This document shows, piece by piece, positions 1 to 8,856 of a stretch of 64,000 bases of DNA (position 1 is its first letter; each line of letters starts with the position of its first letter). Position numbers and translations under genes: made by a program. This DNA is from Phycisphaerales bacterium (GTDB taxonomy: Bacteria; Planctomycetota; Phycisphaerae; Phycisphaerales; UBA1924): the NCBI GenBank assembly GCA_022843545.1, contig JALHNL010000007.1, positions 1 to 64,000 on the forward strand, written 5' to 3'. The notes beneath the pieces were generated by a model, which had not been told where the DNA came from, made no database searches, and saw only the letters and a program-made list of their open reading frames with translations.

Positions 1-734
1 TCTTCGTCGCTGCCGCCGATCTCGCCGATGAGCAGCACGGCGTGGGTGTCCTTGTCCTGGGCGAAGAGCTTGAGCGTGTCCAGGTGCGAGAGCCCGCGGA
101 CGGGGTCGCCGCCGATGCCCACGCAACTGCTCTGGGCCAGGCCCAGGTTGCTGGTCTGCCACACCGCCTCGTACGTCAGCGTGCCGGAGCGCGAGACGAT
201 GCCCACGGCCTTGCCCAGTTTGGACTGGCTGACGTGCGTGTGGATGTAGCCGGGCATGATGCCGATCTTGCAGCCCGCGCTGGTGTACACGTCGCCCGGA
301 CCCGTGCCGCCGCCGGTCTTGGGGCCGGGGGTGATCACGCCCGGGCAGTTGGGCCCGATGAGGGTGATGCCGGCGCCCGCCGCGTTTAGCGCGTCCAGCG
401 CAGCCCGGACCTTCACCATGTCCTGCACCGGCACGCCCTCGGTGATCGCGCAGATCACCTTGATCCCCGCGTCCGCCGCCTCCAGGACCGCATCGCCCGC
501 AAAGGGCGGGGGCACGAAGATCATGGTCGCGGTCGCGCCGGTGGCCTTCACGGCGGCGTGCACCGTGTCGAAGATCGGCAGGCCGTTCTCGTCCTTGGTG
601 CCGCCCTTGCCCGGGGTCACCCCTCCCACCAGTTTGGTGCCGTAGTGCAGGCAGCCCCTGGTGTGCTGAGCGCCGTACGCGCCGGTGATGCCCTGGCAGA
701 GAACTTTGGTCGAGGAGTCAACGAGAATGGCCAT
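1..734 (-). CDS. sucD: Succinyl-CoA ligase (ADP-forming) alpha subunit, partial at the window edge
   Basis: Alpha subunit of succinyl-CoA synthetase, a TCA-cycle enzyme that couples succinyl-CoA cleavage to nucleotide triphosphate synthesis together with SucB. The first 244 codons are present; the rest, including the phosphorylated active-site histidine, lies beyond base 1. Family hallmarks are clear: CQGITGAYG near the N-terminus (CoA-binding fold), [10 protein letters not shown] at 36-45, [12 protein letters not shown] at 126-137, [11 protein letters not shown] at 179-189 and GIGGDP at 206-211. Compared with the E. coli protein there is an insertion of about 16 residues after VITPG (roughly 138-153) and a shorter one after GYIH. 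The ATG at 732-734 follows TACCCT by 8 nt and has no Shine-Dalgarno sequence, which suggests a leaderless transcript. Confidence 0.95.
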   Translation of the reverse strand, partial: MAILVDSSTKVLCQGITGAYGAQHTRGCLHYGTKLVGGVTPGKGGTKDENGLPIFDTVHAAVKATGATATMIFVPPPFAGDAVLEAADAGIKVICAITEGVPVQDMVKVRAALDALNAAGAGITLIGPNCPGVITPGPKTGGGTGPGDVYTSAGCKIGIMPGYIHTHVSQSKLGKAVGIVSRSGTLTYEAVWQTSNLGLAQSSCVGIGGDPVRGLSHLDTLKLFAQDKDTHAVLLIGEIGGSDE

Positions 735-742
735 AGGCGGGG

Positions 743-748
743 AGGGTA
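743..748 (-). promoter_or_regulatory. TACCCT -10 element, leaderless start of sucD
   Basis: On the minus strand TACCCT ends 8 nt before the sucD ATG, so transcription would begin at or next to the start codon. No TTG-type -35 or Shine-Dalgarno sequence is visible. Confidence 0.6.
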
Positions 749-851
749 GCGGGGGCGGCGTGGGCCGGTTGTGCCCCCGGCGGGCAGGCCTCACAACCAG
801 ACGCCAAACGTGAAATCGAGGTGAACGGCACGTGATTCTCGGCCTAGGCAC

Positions 852-880
852 TTGTTCGTACCCGTATCCCGAGGTAGGCT
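852..880 (+). promoter_or_regulatory. Promoter TTGTTC-17-TAGGCT of the subtilase gene
   Basis: A -35-like TTGTTC (852-857) and a -10-like TAGGCT (875-880) are separated by 17 nt, leaving a leader of about 40 nt with a strong Shine-Dalgarno sequence. The spacer holds a 14-mer, TTCGTACCCGTATC, that recurs upstream of the GH15-like gene. Confidence 0.5.
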
Positions 881-928
881 GACTCCGCCCACCCGCCGCG
901 ACCGCGGCCCTAACCCGAGGAGAGAGAG

Positions 929-3394
929 ATGCGCTTCGCCACGGCCTCCGTCCGCGCCGGCTCCGCCGCGCTGGTCCTGTTCGTGCTCGCCGGAACCGCG
1001 GCGGGCCAGGACGTGCTGACCAACGGCGACGCTCCTTTCGCGTGGCAGAATCCGTACGCACCGGCCAACACGAACCCCGCCGACCGCATCAACCAGGGCA
1101 ACGTGACCAATGCGCAGGTAGTCCGCCAATCGCGCGACACGGCCAACAAGGTGCTGGTGCTCTGGGGGCGTGCCACCGTTACCGAAGACGGCAACGCCGT
1201 TCGCGATCGCTTCAACTTCACGATGGGCGGCACGCAGGAGTTCGAGGTGCGCGCCGGCGGCGGCAATCTGTGGGCTCCGCTCTGGCTCAACGGACGCATC
1301 AACTTCTTCCAGAACCCCGCCGCGCCCAACGCCAACTTCGCCGTCGGCTCCATGCGCGCCGAGATCGAGTTCAAGATCTGGGACGGCACCAACTACGTCT
1401 CGCGCGCCGCGGGCGCGGGCGGGCCGATCCGCGCGAGCCTCGACTACAACCGCGACGCGCAGGTCAACCCCGCGGGTGGCGACACCGATCAGTACCGCAT
1501 GCTCCGCTTCGACGGCGCGGCCGCTGGTCGCTATCGCCTGGACGTGACCTACACCTTCAGCGGCGAGGCGGACGCGGGGTTCGCGCGTCAATCCGACAAC
1601 GGTTCCGGCGTAACGGCGGGCGCGTACTTCCAGAACGCCAGCGACCTGACCAGCGGCGTGATGACCGCCCTGGGCTACGCCCCCTCGGCCGCCCTGCCCA
1701 ACAGCCGCGCACGCGTCACCGCGCCGCAGGCCCGGGCCGACTTCGGCGTCGACGGTTCGGGCGTCTCCATCGCGGTCATGGAGATCGGGCGCGTCATCGA
1801 CACGCACGACGCCTTCGCCGGGGGCAAGGTGACGCAGCTCCGCCAGCGGCTCGATCAGCCCGCGGGGGACGTGCCGCTGCCCGGCGGTGGGACCGAGCGT
1901 CGCGCCGACGGACGCACCGAGCACACCACCGCCGTCGCCGGCATCGCCGCCGGTGCGGCGGGCGATTCCTCTCAGCGCGGCGTGGCGCCCGGCGCGGACA
2001 TCATCTCCGCGCCGCTGGCGGCCTATGCGTCGTCAACGGACATGTTCGACGCCCTGGCCGGCTCGGGCGCGCGGATCATGAACATGAGCGCCCGCTTCGG
2101 CACCCTCACCACGCAGCACGTTGACGCGCACCTGAACACCGACCCGCGGTTCCTGTTCGTCAAGAGCGCGGGCAACGCCGGCGCGCCCGTCGGGGGCGGC
2201 AACACCATCTCCAACCCCGGCATGACCTACAACGGCATCGTCGTCGGCGCCCTCAACCAGCAGGCGAACGCCCGCGCCACCTTCTCCGCCTTCAACAACG
2301 GCGCCGCTGGCCTCCGCAAGCCCGACATCGTCGCCCCCGGCGACTACATCACCGCCCCAGTCTCGATCGATGTCAACAGCGACGGCAACGTCAACGACTT
2401 CGACCAGCGCTTCACGGGCGTGGGCGCACGCTACCACGACTCGGAGGTCAACATCGGCGGCACCTCCGGCACCTCCTTCGCCACGCCCCACGTCTCGGGC
2501 GCCGCCGCCCTCATGATGGAGTACCGCGACAACAAGGTCACCGCGGGCGACTGGGATGTGAACAGCGACGACTCACGCGTCATCAAGGCCGTCATGATGA
2601 ACACCGCCCGGCGCGACGGCATCGGGGGATGGGGGCAGGTGGGCGAAAACGTCGGCTCGCAATCCGGCGTCGTCATCCGCGAATCGCTGGACCGCGAGGT
2701 CGGCTCGGGCCTGCTCGACACCCGCGCCGCCATGCGCAACTACGCCGCCGGCGAAGTCCGCCTCGCCGACAACAACAATCAGCAGCATGTGAACATCTCC
2801 GTCCCCGCGGCGCAGGGCGGCGGACGCCGCGCCCAGATGTGGGACCTTGAGCGCGTGGCGGGTGCGCAGGCCGGCCCGCCCTCTGGCTCTTCGCTCGAAG
2901 GCACCGTCAACTACTTGCTGGGCGCGCAGCTGAGCATCTCCCAGATCGCCGAGACCGGGCAGTTCATCGGCACCATGGGCCCGGGCTTCTCCTTCCTCCG
3001 CGCCGCGCTCACCTGGCACCGCACCGTCATCGCCGGGGCCTATGACGCGCTGCCCCAGCTTGAGATGCGCCTGTACATGGACGACGTGAGCCTCAGCAAC
3101 CAGCGCGGCTTTGACCCCGCCAACCCCGCCGCCGACCGCCTCATCGCCCGCACCGAAGGCGTGGGCGAGAACGTCAAGCTCTTTGATCTCTCCAACCTCG
3201 GCGGCATCAGCCAGTCCATCAACTTCGGGACCAACATCCCCTTCATCTGGGAGCCCACCTTCTACCTGCAGGTCATCAACCTCAGCGGGGGCGGGTTCGT
3301 CGACTTCGGCCTCTCGATCACCATCCCCGCACCGGGCGCCGTCTCGATGCTGGCCGTGCTCGGCGTGCTGGCGGCGCGTCGGCGTCGCGCATGA
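929..3394 (+). CDS. Secreted S8 (subtilisin-like) serine peptidase with PEP-CTERM-like tail
   Basis: An 821-residue exported subtilase. A signal peptide covers about residues 1-26 (ending GTAAGQ). An N-terminal beta-rich region of about 240 residues precedes the peptidase domain (about 270-600). The histidine motif EHTTAVAG places His332 and [12 protein letters not shown] places the nucleophile Ser516. At the usual Asp motif the sequence reads IAVMEIG, with Glu285 where catalytic Asp is expected. After the peptidase comes a C-terminal beta region and a tail of the form IPAPGA, hydrophobic segment, ARRRRA, typical of PEP-CTERM-like sorting signals. No exosortase gene is in the window. The ATG is preceded by GAGGAGAGAGAG, an excellent Shine-Dalgarno. 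It probably degrades extracellular protein; substrate unknown. Confidence 0.88.
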   Translation: MRFATASVRAGSAALVLFVLAGTAAGQDVLTNGDAPFAWQNPYAPANTNPADRINQGNVTNAQVVRQSRDTANKVLVLWGRATVTEDGNAVRDRFNFTMGGTQEFEVRAGGGNLWAPLWLNGRINFFQNPAAPNANFAVGSMRAEIEFKIWDGTNYVSRAAGAGGPIRASLDYNRDAQVNPAGGDTDQYRMLRFDGAAAGRYRLDVTYTFSGEADAGFARQSDNGSGVTAGAYFQNASDLTSGVMTALGYAPSAALPNSRARVTAPQARADFGVDGSGVSIAVMEIGRVIDTHDAFAGGKVTQLRQRLDQPAGDVPLPGGGTERRADGRTEHTTAVAGIAAGAAGDSSQRGVAPGADIISAPLAAYASSTDMFDALAGSGARIMNMSARFGTLTTQHVDAHLNTDPRFLFVKSAGNAGAPVGGGNTISNPGMTYNGIVVGALNQQANARATFSAFNNGAAGLRKPDIVAPGDYITAPVSIDVNSDGNVNDFDQRFTGVGARYHDSEVNIGGTSGTSFATPHVSGAAALMMEYRDNKVTAGDWDVNSDDSRVIKAVMMNTARRDGIGGWGQVGENVGSQSGVVIRESLDREVGSGLLDTRAAMRNYAAGEVRLADNNNQQHVNISVPAAQGGGRRAQMWDLERVAGAQAGPPSGSSLEGTVNYLLGAQLSISQIAETGQFIGTMGPGFSFLRAALTWHRTVIAGAYDALPQLEMRLYMDDVSLSNQRGFDPANPAADRLIARTEGVGENVKLFDLSNLGGISQSINFGTNIPFIWEPTFYLQVINLSGGGFVDFGLSITIPAPGAVSMLAVLGVLAARRRRA

Positions 3395-3435
3395 CCCGCC
3401 GCGCCCGCCCGCGATCGTCCAGGTCCTGAAACATC

Positions 3436-3466
3436 AGAGCCCCGGCGCACCGCGCGCCGGGGCTCT
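3436..3466. terminator. Bidirectional Rho-independent terminator
   Basis: A perfect 13-bp stem (AGAGCCCCGGCGC with its complement) around a 5-nt loop, lying between the convergent subtilase and hydrolase genes. It is followed by a T-rich stretch on the plus strand and a shorter T-containing stretch on the minus strand. Confidence 0.75.
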
Positions 3467-3500
3467 TGGTTTGGTCTCGTTGATCAGCGGCCGTCCGCGC

Positions 3501-4850
3501 TCACGACCGGCCGTCGGCCTTCATCCACGCCAGGATCGCGTCGGTCATGGCCCGCGACCGCTGCCCCTGCCCCACCGCCGAGAGCGAGTCGATCAGCGAC
3601 TCGTGGGTTGTGAACGCGTGATCCATCGCCGGGATAGTCAGCGACTCGCCGCGGCCGGGCCGGCCGTTGCTCACGATCCGCGCGATCGCGGTGTGGGCGT
3701 CGTCGGGCACCACCCAGTCATACTCGCCGTGCACCGCCAGCGTGCGCGTGTTGACCTTTGACCACGCCTCGTCCAGGTTCACGTCCTGCAACTGGTGGAA
3801 GAACGTCACGTGCCGTCCGTACTGGCGCACGCCGTCCATCATGGGTTCCTGGAACCGCAGTTCGGGGTTGGCGGTGAAGATCTGCTCGAAGGTCTTCTTC
3901 TCCAGCAGCATCTGGGCCTGCACGCGGGCCAGCCGCTGCAGATAGCGCGTGATGTCGGCGTCATTCATGCCCTGAAGCCGGGCCTGCCGGCGCGCGTTGT
4001 CCAGCACGTACTCCATCCAGGTGACGTTGACGGTGCCATAGACGACCAGGCCGCGGATGTCGCTCCGGCCCGCCGCCATCACCGGCGCCATCACCCCGCC
4101 CATCGAGTGCCCCAGCACATACACGCGCGACTTGTCCACGTCGGGGCGCGACATCAGCGCGTCCAGCCCCACCTTGTACCCCGCCAGTTCGGTCTCAAAG
4201 TCGATGTCCCCGCAGGGCGGGCCCAGCGAGTCGCCCATGCCCGGCTTGTCCACCCGCATCGTCACCAGCCCCGCCTCCGTCAGTTGGTGCAGGATCTGCA
4301 CGTCGGGCGACGGCGTGGGCAGCAGCGGGTTGTCCACGCTCTGGCACATCAGCCCCTGGATGAACAGCACCGCCGGCCTGGGCGACTGCGCGCTCGCCCC
4401 CGTGGGCACCGTCGTGATCGTCCGCAGCATGTACCCGCCCGGCGCCGTCACCGCGCCGTACTCCGCCGCGCCGCCAGGAACGGTCTCGGCGGGCTGGGGC
4501 TTGGCCGGCGCGGCGAGCTCGACGGTCTTGCCCTCGCGCTCGACGGTGATCTTGAGATCCTGCCCCGCCCGCACCGCTCGCAGCGCCGGCGCGATCTCGG
4601 CCGACGCCTTGATGGCCGTGTTTCCGATCTTCACGACCTTGTCGCCAGCCTTCAGCCCCGCGGCCTCGCCCGTGCCTTCAGGCCGAACGTCGATCACCAC
4701 GCCCGTGGGCTGGAATGACGCACCCAGAAACGCCCGCCGCGCCAAACCGCCCGGCGCGGCCGCGCCCGAGGGGGCCGATTCGGCATGCACCAGGGCCGGG
4801 GTGAACGCCGCCGCCGCCAGCAGCGCGGCACGCAGAATGTGTGAACGCAT
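3501..4850 (-). CDS. Secreted alpha/beta hydrolase with N-terminal PDZ domain
   Basis: 449 residues. A signal peptide (about 1-23, ending VHAES) is followed by a PDZ domain (about 42-112, with the usual GLKAGD motif) and an alpha/beta-hydrolase domain (about 130-449). The nucleophile elbow GHSMGG gives Ser249; HGEYDWVVPD and MDHAF supply the likely acid and histidine. The hydrolase part resembles exported serine esterases/peptidases of the acylaminoacyl peptidase-like group. The PDZ domain may bind C-terminal peptides or mediate localisation; this is inference. An upstream in-frame ATG at 4910 exists, but 4850 is preferred because it opens directly into the signal peptide and has AGGGAG 5 nt upstream. 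It is divergent from the 4955 gene. Substrate unknown. Confidence 0.85.
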   Translation of the reverse strand: MRSHILRAALLAAAAFTPALVHAESAPSGAAAPGGLARRAFLGASFQPTGVVIDVRPEGTGEAAGLKAGDKVVKIGNTAIKASAEIAPALRAVRAGQDLKITVEREGKTVELAAPAKPQPAETVPGGAAEYGAVTAPGGYMLRTITTVPTGASAQSPRPAVLFIQGLMCQSVDNPLLPTPSPDVQILHQLTEAGLVTMRVDKPGMGDSLGPPCGDIDFETELAGYKVGLDALMSRPDVDKSRVYVLGHSMGGVMAPVMAAGRSDIRGLVVYGTVNVTWMEYVLDNARRQARLQGMNDADITRYLQRLARVQAQMLLEKKTFEQIFTANPELRFQEPMMDGVRQYGRHVTFFHQLQDVNLDEAWSKVNTRTLAVHGEYDWVVPDDAHTAIARIVSNGRPGRGESLTIPAMDHAFTTHESLIDSLSAVGQGQRSRAMTDAILAWMKADGRS

Positions 4851-4954
4851 GAGGGCTCCCTGCTTCTCCACCGGCCGCCACCAGATGCGCCCGCGGCGGT
4901 AACCCGTCAACCATTCCGGCTCTCACCCCCGCGCCCCTCGCCCCAGGAGGCCCC

Positions 4955-5521
4955 ATGCTCTCCATCAGTCTTGCCCTGGCCCTCACCCTCGCGCAGCCCG
5001 CGCAGGCCAAGCCCGAAGCCCCCGCGCCGGCCGCGGCTTCGCCCGCCGCCGCCCCCTCGCCCCTGCCGCCGGGGTGGCTGGGCGAGTGGAAGGGCGAGAT
5101 GACCACCGCCACGCCCTCGGGAACCTCTGGGCCCGCGGCGCGGTTCACCATGGAACTGCGCGTGAAGGAGATCACCCCCGGCGAGCGCTGGACCTGGACG
5201 ATCATCTACGACGGCCCGCCCGGCCGCTCCGAGCGCCCCTACGAACTCATCGCCAAAGACGCCGCCAAGGGCGCGTTCCAGATCGACGAGAAGAACGGCA
5301 TCGTCCTCGACGCCACCCTCCTGGGCGACACGCTCGCCTCGCCCTTCCAGGTGCAGGGCACGACCCTGCTCGCCGAGTATCGCCTGCGCGAGGACGCGAT
5401 CGAGGTGGCCATCTGGTCATGGCGGGGCGAGCCCGTCGCCACCGGGCCCGAGGGCCTGCCGGTCAAGTCGTGGCGCGTGGGGAGCGTGCAGCGCGGGGTG
5501 CTGAAGAAGTCGCCCTCGTGA
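4955..5521 (+). CDS. Small exported protein, lipocalin-like candidate
   Basis: 188 residues with a signal peptide (about 1-18, LALALTLAQPAQAK) and a proline/alanine-rich linker to about residue 42. The mature part begins WLGEWKGEM and is rich in alternating beta strands (FTMELRVKEI, WTWTIIYDG, GIVLDATLLGD, LAEYRLRED, IEVAIWSW), suggesting a small beta-barrel of lipocalin-like type. I do not recognise the family. AGGAGG lies 4 nt before the ATG. The 3' end is 6 bp from the end of the convergent methyltransferase-like gene. Confidence 0.75.
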   Translation: MLSISLALALTLAQPAQAKPEAPAPAAASPAAAPSPLPPGWLGEWKGEMTTATPSGTSGPAARFTMELRVKEITPGERWTWTIIYDGPPGRSERPYELIAKDAAKGAFQIDEKNGIVLDATLLGDTLASPFQVQGTTLLAEYRLREDAIEVAIWSWRGEPVATGPEGLPVKSWRVGSVQRGVLKKSPS

Positions 5522-5527
5522 GGGCGG

Positions 5528-6652
5528 TCAGTTGTCTTTCCGCTCAAGCAGTGTGTACTTCGCGAAGATGTACCGTTCGGGGTTCTTCGCCTCTTCATCG
5601 CTGAACAGGCCCAGCGCGCTCCACACTCGGCGGATCGGCGCGCTGTCGTCCTCGTCAAACGCCCACACGCGGAAGCCCGCCTTCTCCAGCCGTTCGCGGT
5701 CCCACGGGCACCGCGCGTCGGCGTGCGGGATGTAGGGCTGACCCTCGGCGTTCTGCGGCGGCGCGATGTTGTAGATCAGCACCAGCCCGCCGGGCTTGAG
5801 CGCGTCGTGCAGGGCTTTGATGAAGACATCGTCTTCGACGCCCAGGTCCACGAGCATCCGCGGGTCGGCTTCTCGCTCCGGGCGCACATAGCCGCGCTTC
5901 AGCACGTTCTTGGAGATGATGAGATCAAAGTCCCCGCCCACCCCTTCCACCAGGAACTTCTCGGCGGGCCAGCGCCCGTGGTGCAGGGTGAGCGTGCCGA
6001 ACTTGGCCTCGCCCGTGGACGGGTCGGCGAGCGGTATGTTCCCGGTGTCATTGGGCGCGCTGTAGAGCGCGCGGAACACCGGCTCGACCTCCACCCCATG
6101 CACCCGCGCGCCCAGCGATGCCAGCAGCCGCAAGTGCCCGATGTGCCCGTAGCCGAAGTCGAAGATCTTCGCCGTGGGCAGGTCCACCCCGTGATCCGCC
6201 GCGATCTGAAGCGCACGCGCGTAGATCAGCGGCGAGCCGTAGCCCGTCATGTAATAGAACTCGGGCTGGAAGACCCGGAAGCGGTAAAACGACTTCTCCG
6301 AGGCGGGCAGAGCCTCGTACTCGCGCGGGATCAGCGCCTGGCTGCGGTCCTGCGCCAGCCACAGCCCGCGCGGGCCCGGGTCGGGCAGCGCCTTGGTCGC
6401 GTCCAAAAACGCCAGCATCTGCGGTGAGCCCGCGAACAGCGGCCTGAGCGCCTCCGCCTCGGCCTTCAACCGGTCCACGATCGGGAACCGCGAGGGGTCC
6501 GGGATCAGCGGCGTCATGTCGACGGGCAGCACACGCTCAGCGGCGGGGGGCGGGGGAGCGGGAGCGGCTGGCGCGGGGGCCGGCTCGCCACCGTTGGCGG
6601 GAGGCTGCATCAGCGAGATCAACGAAGCAAACGCCCAGGCGCAAGCGACCAT
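5528..6652 (-). CDS. Methyltransferase-like protein with probable export signal
   Basis: 374 residues. The core has a Rossmann-like motif, KIFDFGYGHIGHLRLL, followed by VHGVEVEP, as in class I SAM-dependent methyltransferases (motif I and the acidic end of strand 2). Later LIISKNVL and KPGGLVLIYNI match motifs IV and V. The N-terminus (MVACAWAFASLISLMQ) looks like a signal peptide and is followed by a proline/alanine-rich stretch, so the protein may act outside the cytoplasm, which is odd for a SAM-dependent enzyme. The start at 6652 is chosen because GGAG lies 6 nt upstream; an upstream frame extension to 6793 has no family features. Substrate unknown. Confidence 0.78.
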   Translation of the reverse strand: MVACAWAFASLISLMQPPANGGEPAPAPAAPAPPPPAAERVLPVDMTPLIPDPSRFPIVDRLKAEAEALRPLFAGSPQMLAFLDATKALPDPGPRGLWLAQDRSQALIPREYEALPASEKSFYRFRVFQPEFYYMTGYGSPLIYARALQIAADHGVDLPTAKIFDFGYGHIGHLRLLASLGARVHGVEVEPVFRALYSAPNDTGNIPLADPSTGEAKFGTLTLHHGRWPAEKFLVEGVGGDFDLIISKNVLKRGYVRPEREADPRMLVDLGVEDDVFIKALHDALKPGGLVLIYNIAPPQNAEGQPYIPHADARCPWDRERLEKAGFRVWAFDEDDSAPIRRVWSALGLFSDEEAKNPERYIFAKYTLLERKDN

Positions 6653-6762
6653 GTAAGTCTCCGAATGACCGCCTAAAGGTAGACGCCAGCCGCCTGCGCA
6701 CCGAACCGCCCCACCCGACCAAACCCCTGCGCGCCGCTCCGGGCCCACGCAAACACCCGCCT

Positions 6763-6768
6763 TACACT
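6763..6768 (+). promoter_or_regulatory. TACACT -10 element, leaderless start of the 6777 gene
   Basis: TACACT is followed by 8 nt and then ATG at 6777. No Shine-Dalgarno sequence is present. The spacing favours ATG 6777 over the in-frame TTG at 6768, which would overlap the -10 element. Confidence 0.6.
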
Positions 6769-6776
6769 TGGCTCCT

Positions 6777-7916
6777 ATGCGCGCCATCATCACCGGTCAG
6801 ATCGGCCTGGACAAGAAGCCCTACATCAACGGAGCCGCCGAGTTCGCCGGGCAGCAGGGCGAGGGCATCAGCGTCTACCACGTGGGCGACCTGATGTACA
6901 AGGAAGGCCGCGACGTCCGCCCGGGCAAGATCCTGGACCTCCCGCTGTCGCGCCTCAACTCCCTCCGCCGCGCCGCGTTCAAGGACGTCATCGCCGACTC
7001 GCGCGACCAGAAGAACATCATCGTCAACACCCACGCCACCTTCCGCTGGCGCCACGGGCTCTTCAGCGCGTTCGACTACGACCAGATCGCCGCGCTCAAG
7101 CCCGAGGTCTTCATCTGCCTCGTCGACAACATCGAGGTCGTCCACCACCGCCTCCACCAGGACCACGAAATCGACGCCACCCTCAAGGACTGCATGGTCT
7201 GGCGCGAGGAAGAGATCCTCGCCACCGAACTGCTCAGCCAGGCCGTGCCCGGCAGCCAGTTCTACATCCTCTCCCGCGGTCGCCACATCGACACCCGCCA
7301 GACCCTCTTCCGACTCGTCTGCCGACCCGGCATGCGCCGCGTCTACCCCTCCTTCCCCATGAGCCACGTCGTCGACATGCCCGACGTGCTCAAGGAGATC
7401 GACGACTTCCGCGCCGAGCTCGCCAAGCACTTCATCTGCTTCGACCCCGGCGACGTCGACGAAAAACTCCTCCTCGAGCGCGCCATCGCCGCCAGCAAGG
7501 AAAGCAAGGACTACCTCGAGGTCGCCCCCCACTCCTTCGGCGGGTCCAAGGCCGCCGGCGCCAAGCCCATCAAGGTCCGCGTCCGCGAGGTCCTCGACAT
7601 CGCCGGCGACATCGACGGGCAGATCTACATGCGCGACTTCAAACTCATCGACCAGTCCGACATGATCGTCTCCCTCGTCCCCGAACTCCCCGGCCGCGAC
7701 GGCAAGGACATCCCCGGCCTCTCCAGCGGCGTGGAGCGCGAACTCCAGCACGCCTGGGAGCACACCAAAGAGGTCTACGTCGTCTGGAAACCCAAGAAGC
7801 ACCCCTCGCCCTTCATCACCGAAACCGCCACCAAGGTCTTCAAGAGCGTCCCCGAGGCCCTCGCCTATTTCGAACAGAAGGGCATGTTTGCGGACAAAAA
7901 CCTGTTCGGGCAGTAA
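6777..7916 (+). CDS. Two-domain protein: adenylate kinase-like P-loop domain plus nucleoside deoxyribosyltransferase-like domain
   Basis: 379 residues, cytoplasmic. The N-terminal half begins RAIITGQIGLDKKPYINGA, a divergent P-loop in strand-loop-helix context. It continues with GDLMYKEG and IIVNTHATFRWRHGLF, an arrangement much like archaeal-type adenylate kinases (GDFM and DTHA motifs). The C-terminal half (about 265-355) contains YMRDFKLIDQSDMIVSLVP and SSGVERELQHAWEHTKEVYVVW, resembling the nucleoside 2-deoxyribosyltransferase fold in which a Glu after SxG is catalytic. The pairing suggests nucleotide salvage or modification, but neither activity is proven: the P-loop lacks the usual S/T after Lys. 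It stands alone, divergent from the methyltransferase-like gene. Confidence 0.75.
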   Translation: MRAIITGQIGLDKKPYINGAAEFAGQQGEGISVYHVGDLMYKEGRDVRPGKILDLPLSRLNSLRRAAFKDVIADSRDQKNIIVNTHATFRWRHGLFSAFDYDQIAALKPEVFICLVDNIEVVHHRLHQDHEIDATLKDCMVWREEEILATELLSQAVPGSQFYILSRGRHIDTRQTLFRLVCRPGMRRVYPSFPMSHVVDMPDVLKEIDDFRAELAKHFICFDPGDVDEKLLLERAIAASKESKDYLEVAPHSFGGSKAAGAKPIKVRVREVLDIAGDIDGQIYMRDFKLIDQSDMIVSLVPELPGRDGKDIPGLSSGVERELQHAWEHTKEVYVVWKPKKHPSPFITETATKVFKSVPEALAYFEQKGMFADKNLFGQ

Positions 7917-7966
7917 GGCCACGCATCACCTGAACCGGTGGTTTTCTCACCCCACCTAAGCCCTCG

Positions 7967-7995
7967 TTGGCCACGGGCGAGCCCCGGCGTAAACT
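7967..7995 (+). promoter_or_regulatory. Promoter TTGGCC-17-TAAACT of the 8062 gene
   Basis: TTGGCC (7967-7972) and TAAACT (7990-7995) are 17 nt apart and give a leader of about 60 nt. The same -35 hexamer and spacing occur upstream of acpP at 21279. Confidence 0.5.
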
Positions 7996-8061
7996 TCTAC
8001 CGAGTTTGGGGAGAGTGCCCGCACGCGGCTCGCGTGTTCACCTGCACTCCGAGGTCCTCTC

Positions 8062-8847
8062 GTGAACCCCAATCGCTCGCCCCGCTCGCGGCTTTGCGTC
8101 ACCTTCGCCATGCTGGCTCCCCTGGGCTTCACCCCCGCCCTCAGCGCCGGCGTTTTCGATGACCCCGCCTCCAGGTTCAGCGCCTTCGGTCTGGCTTACG
8201 CCGATCTGCGCGACGACGAAGAGAATCTCTCGGACTCCGACCCTTTCCCCTTCCAGAATGTCTCGCCGAGCCACAACGATGCGCTCGGCGCGTTGGTCAC
8301 GCTCAGCGCCTCCGGCGCCGCCATGGAGGCCAATTCGTTCATCGTGCTGTCCTCGACGAGCACCACCGTCACCTACGACCTCGACCTCGACGCCGAGTCC
8401 ATCCGAGGCAACTTCGGCGACGGTCCGGTCACGGCGGGCCCCGGAACCGCACAGGCCATCGCCAAACTCTCGACTTCGTTTTTCATCCCGCAGGGCTTCG
8501 TGGGCGAGTGGTCGTTCAGCGACTTCTCTACCTTCGGCGAAGTCCCCTTGCGATCGATCCAACTCTTCCCGGTCGGAACCCGCGGACCTTCCGAAGGCTA
8601 CGACTTCGCCTTCGACGACAACAGTGACCCCACCGACAACACGGGCATTCTCATCCCGGGCGAGTACATCATTCAGGGCGAGATCAGGCTCGAACTCGAC
8701 TACAGCAATCAGGCGAACAGGAGTGACGCCGCCGGCCTGGCATTCTCCTTCACCGTCAACCTCATCCCCGGCCCGTCCGCGGCGATGCCCCTGGCGCTGG
8801 CCGGGCTCATGCTCACCCGCCGCCGGCGCACCCCCGCCCCGGCGTAA
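8062..8847 (+). CDS. Secreted protein with PEP-CTERM-like tail
   Basis: 261 residues. A signal peptide (about 1-29, ending ALSAG) leads a beta-rich body with no recognised catalytic motif. It ends IPGPSAAMPLALAGLMLTRRRR, a sorting-type tail with a short proline motif, a membrane-spanning segment and an arginine cluster. It is probably a surface-attached or exported structural protein. The start is GTG at 8062, with GAGG 7 nt upstream. The stop codon TAA is also the first part of a TAACCT -10 element for the next gene, which begins 9 nt later. Confidence 0.8.
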   Translation: MNPNRSPRSRLCVTFAMLAPLGFTPALSAGVFDDPASRFSAFGLAYADLRDDEENLSDSDPFPFQNVSPSHNDALGALVTLSASGAAMEANSFIVLSSTSTTVTYDLDLDAESIRGNFGDGPVTAGPGTAQAIAKLSTSFFIPQGFVGEWSFSDFSTFGEVPLRSIQLFPVGTRGPSEGYDFAFDDNSDPTDNTGILIPGEYIIQGEIRLELDYSNQANRSDAAGLAFSFTVNLIPGPSAAMPLALAGLMLTRRRRTPAPA

Positions 8848-8850
8848 CCT
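8845..8850 (+). promoter_or_regulatory. TAACCT -10 element, leaderless start of the 8857 gene
   Basis: TAACCT overlaps the TAA stop of the 8062 gene and is followed by 6 nt and ATG 8857. There is no Shine-Dalgarno sequence, so the epimerase gene may be transcribed separately from the secreted gene before it. Confidence 0.5.
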
Positions 8851-8856
8851 CTCCCC

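Noticed and set aside
7927-7946. Terminator after the 6777 gene (CACC/GGTG followed by TTTTC)
   Set aside because: The stem is only 4 bp, too weak to report as a terminator.
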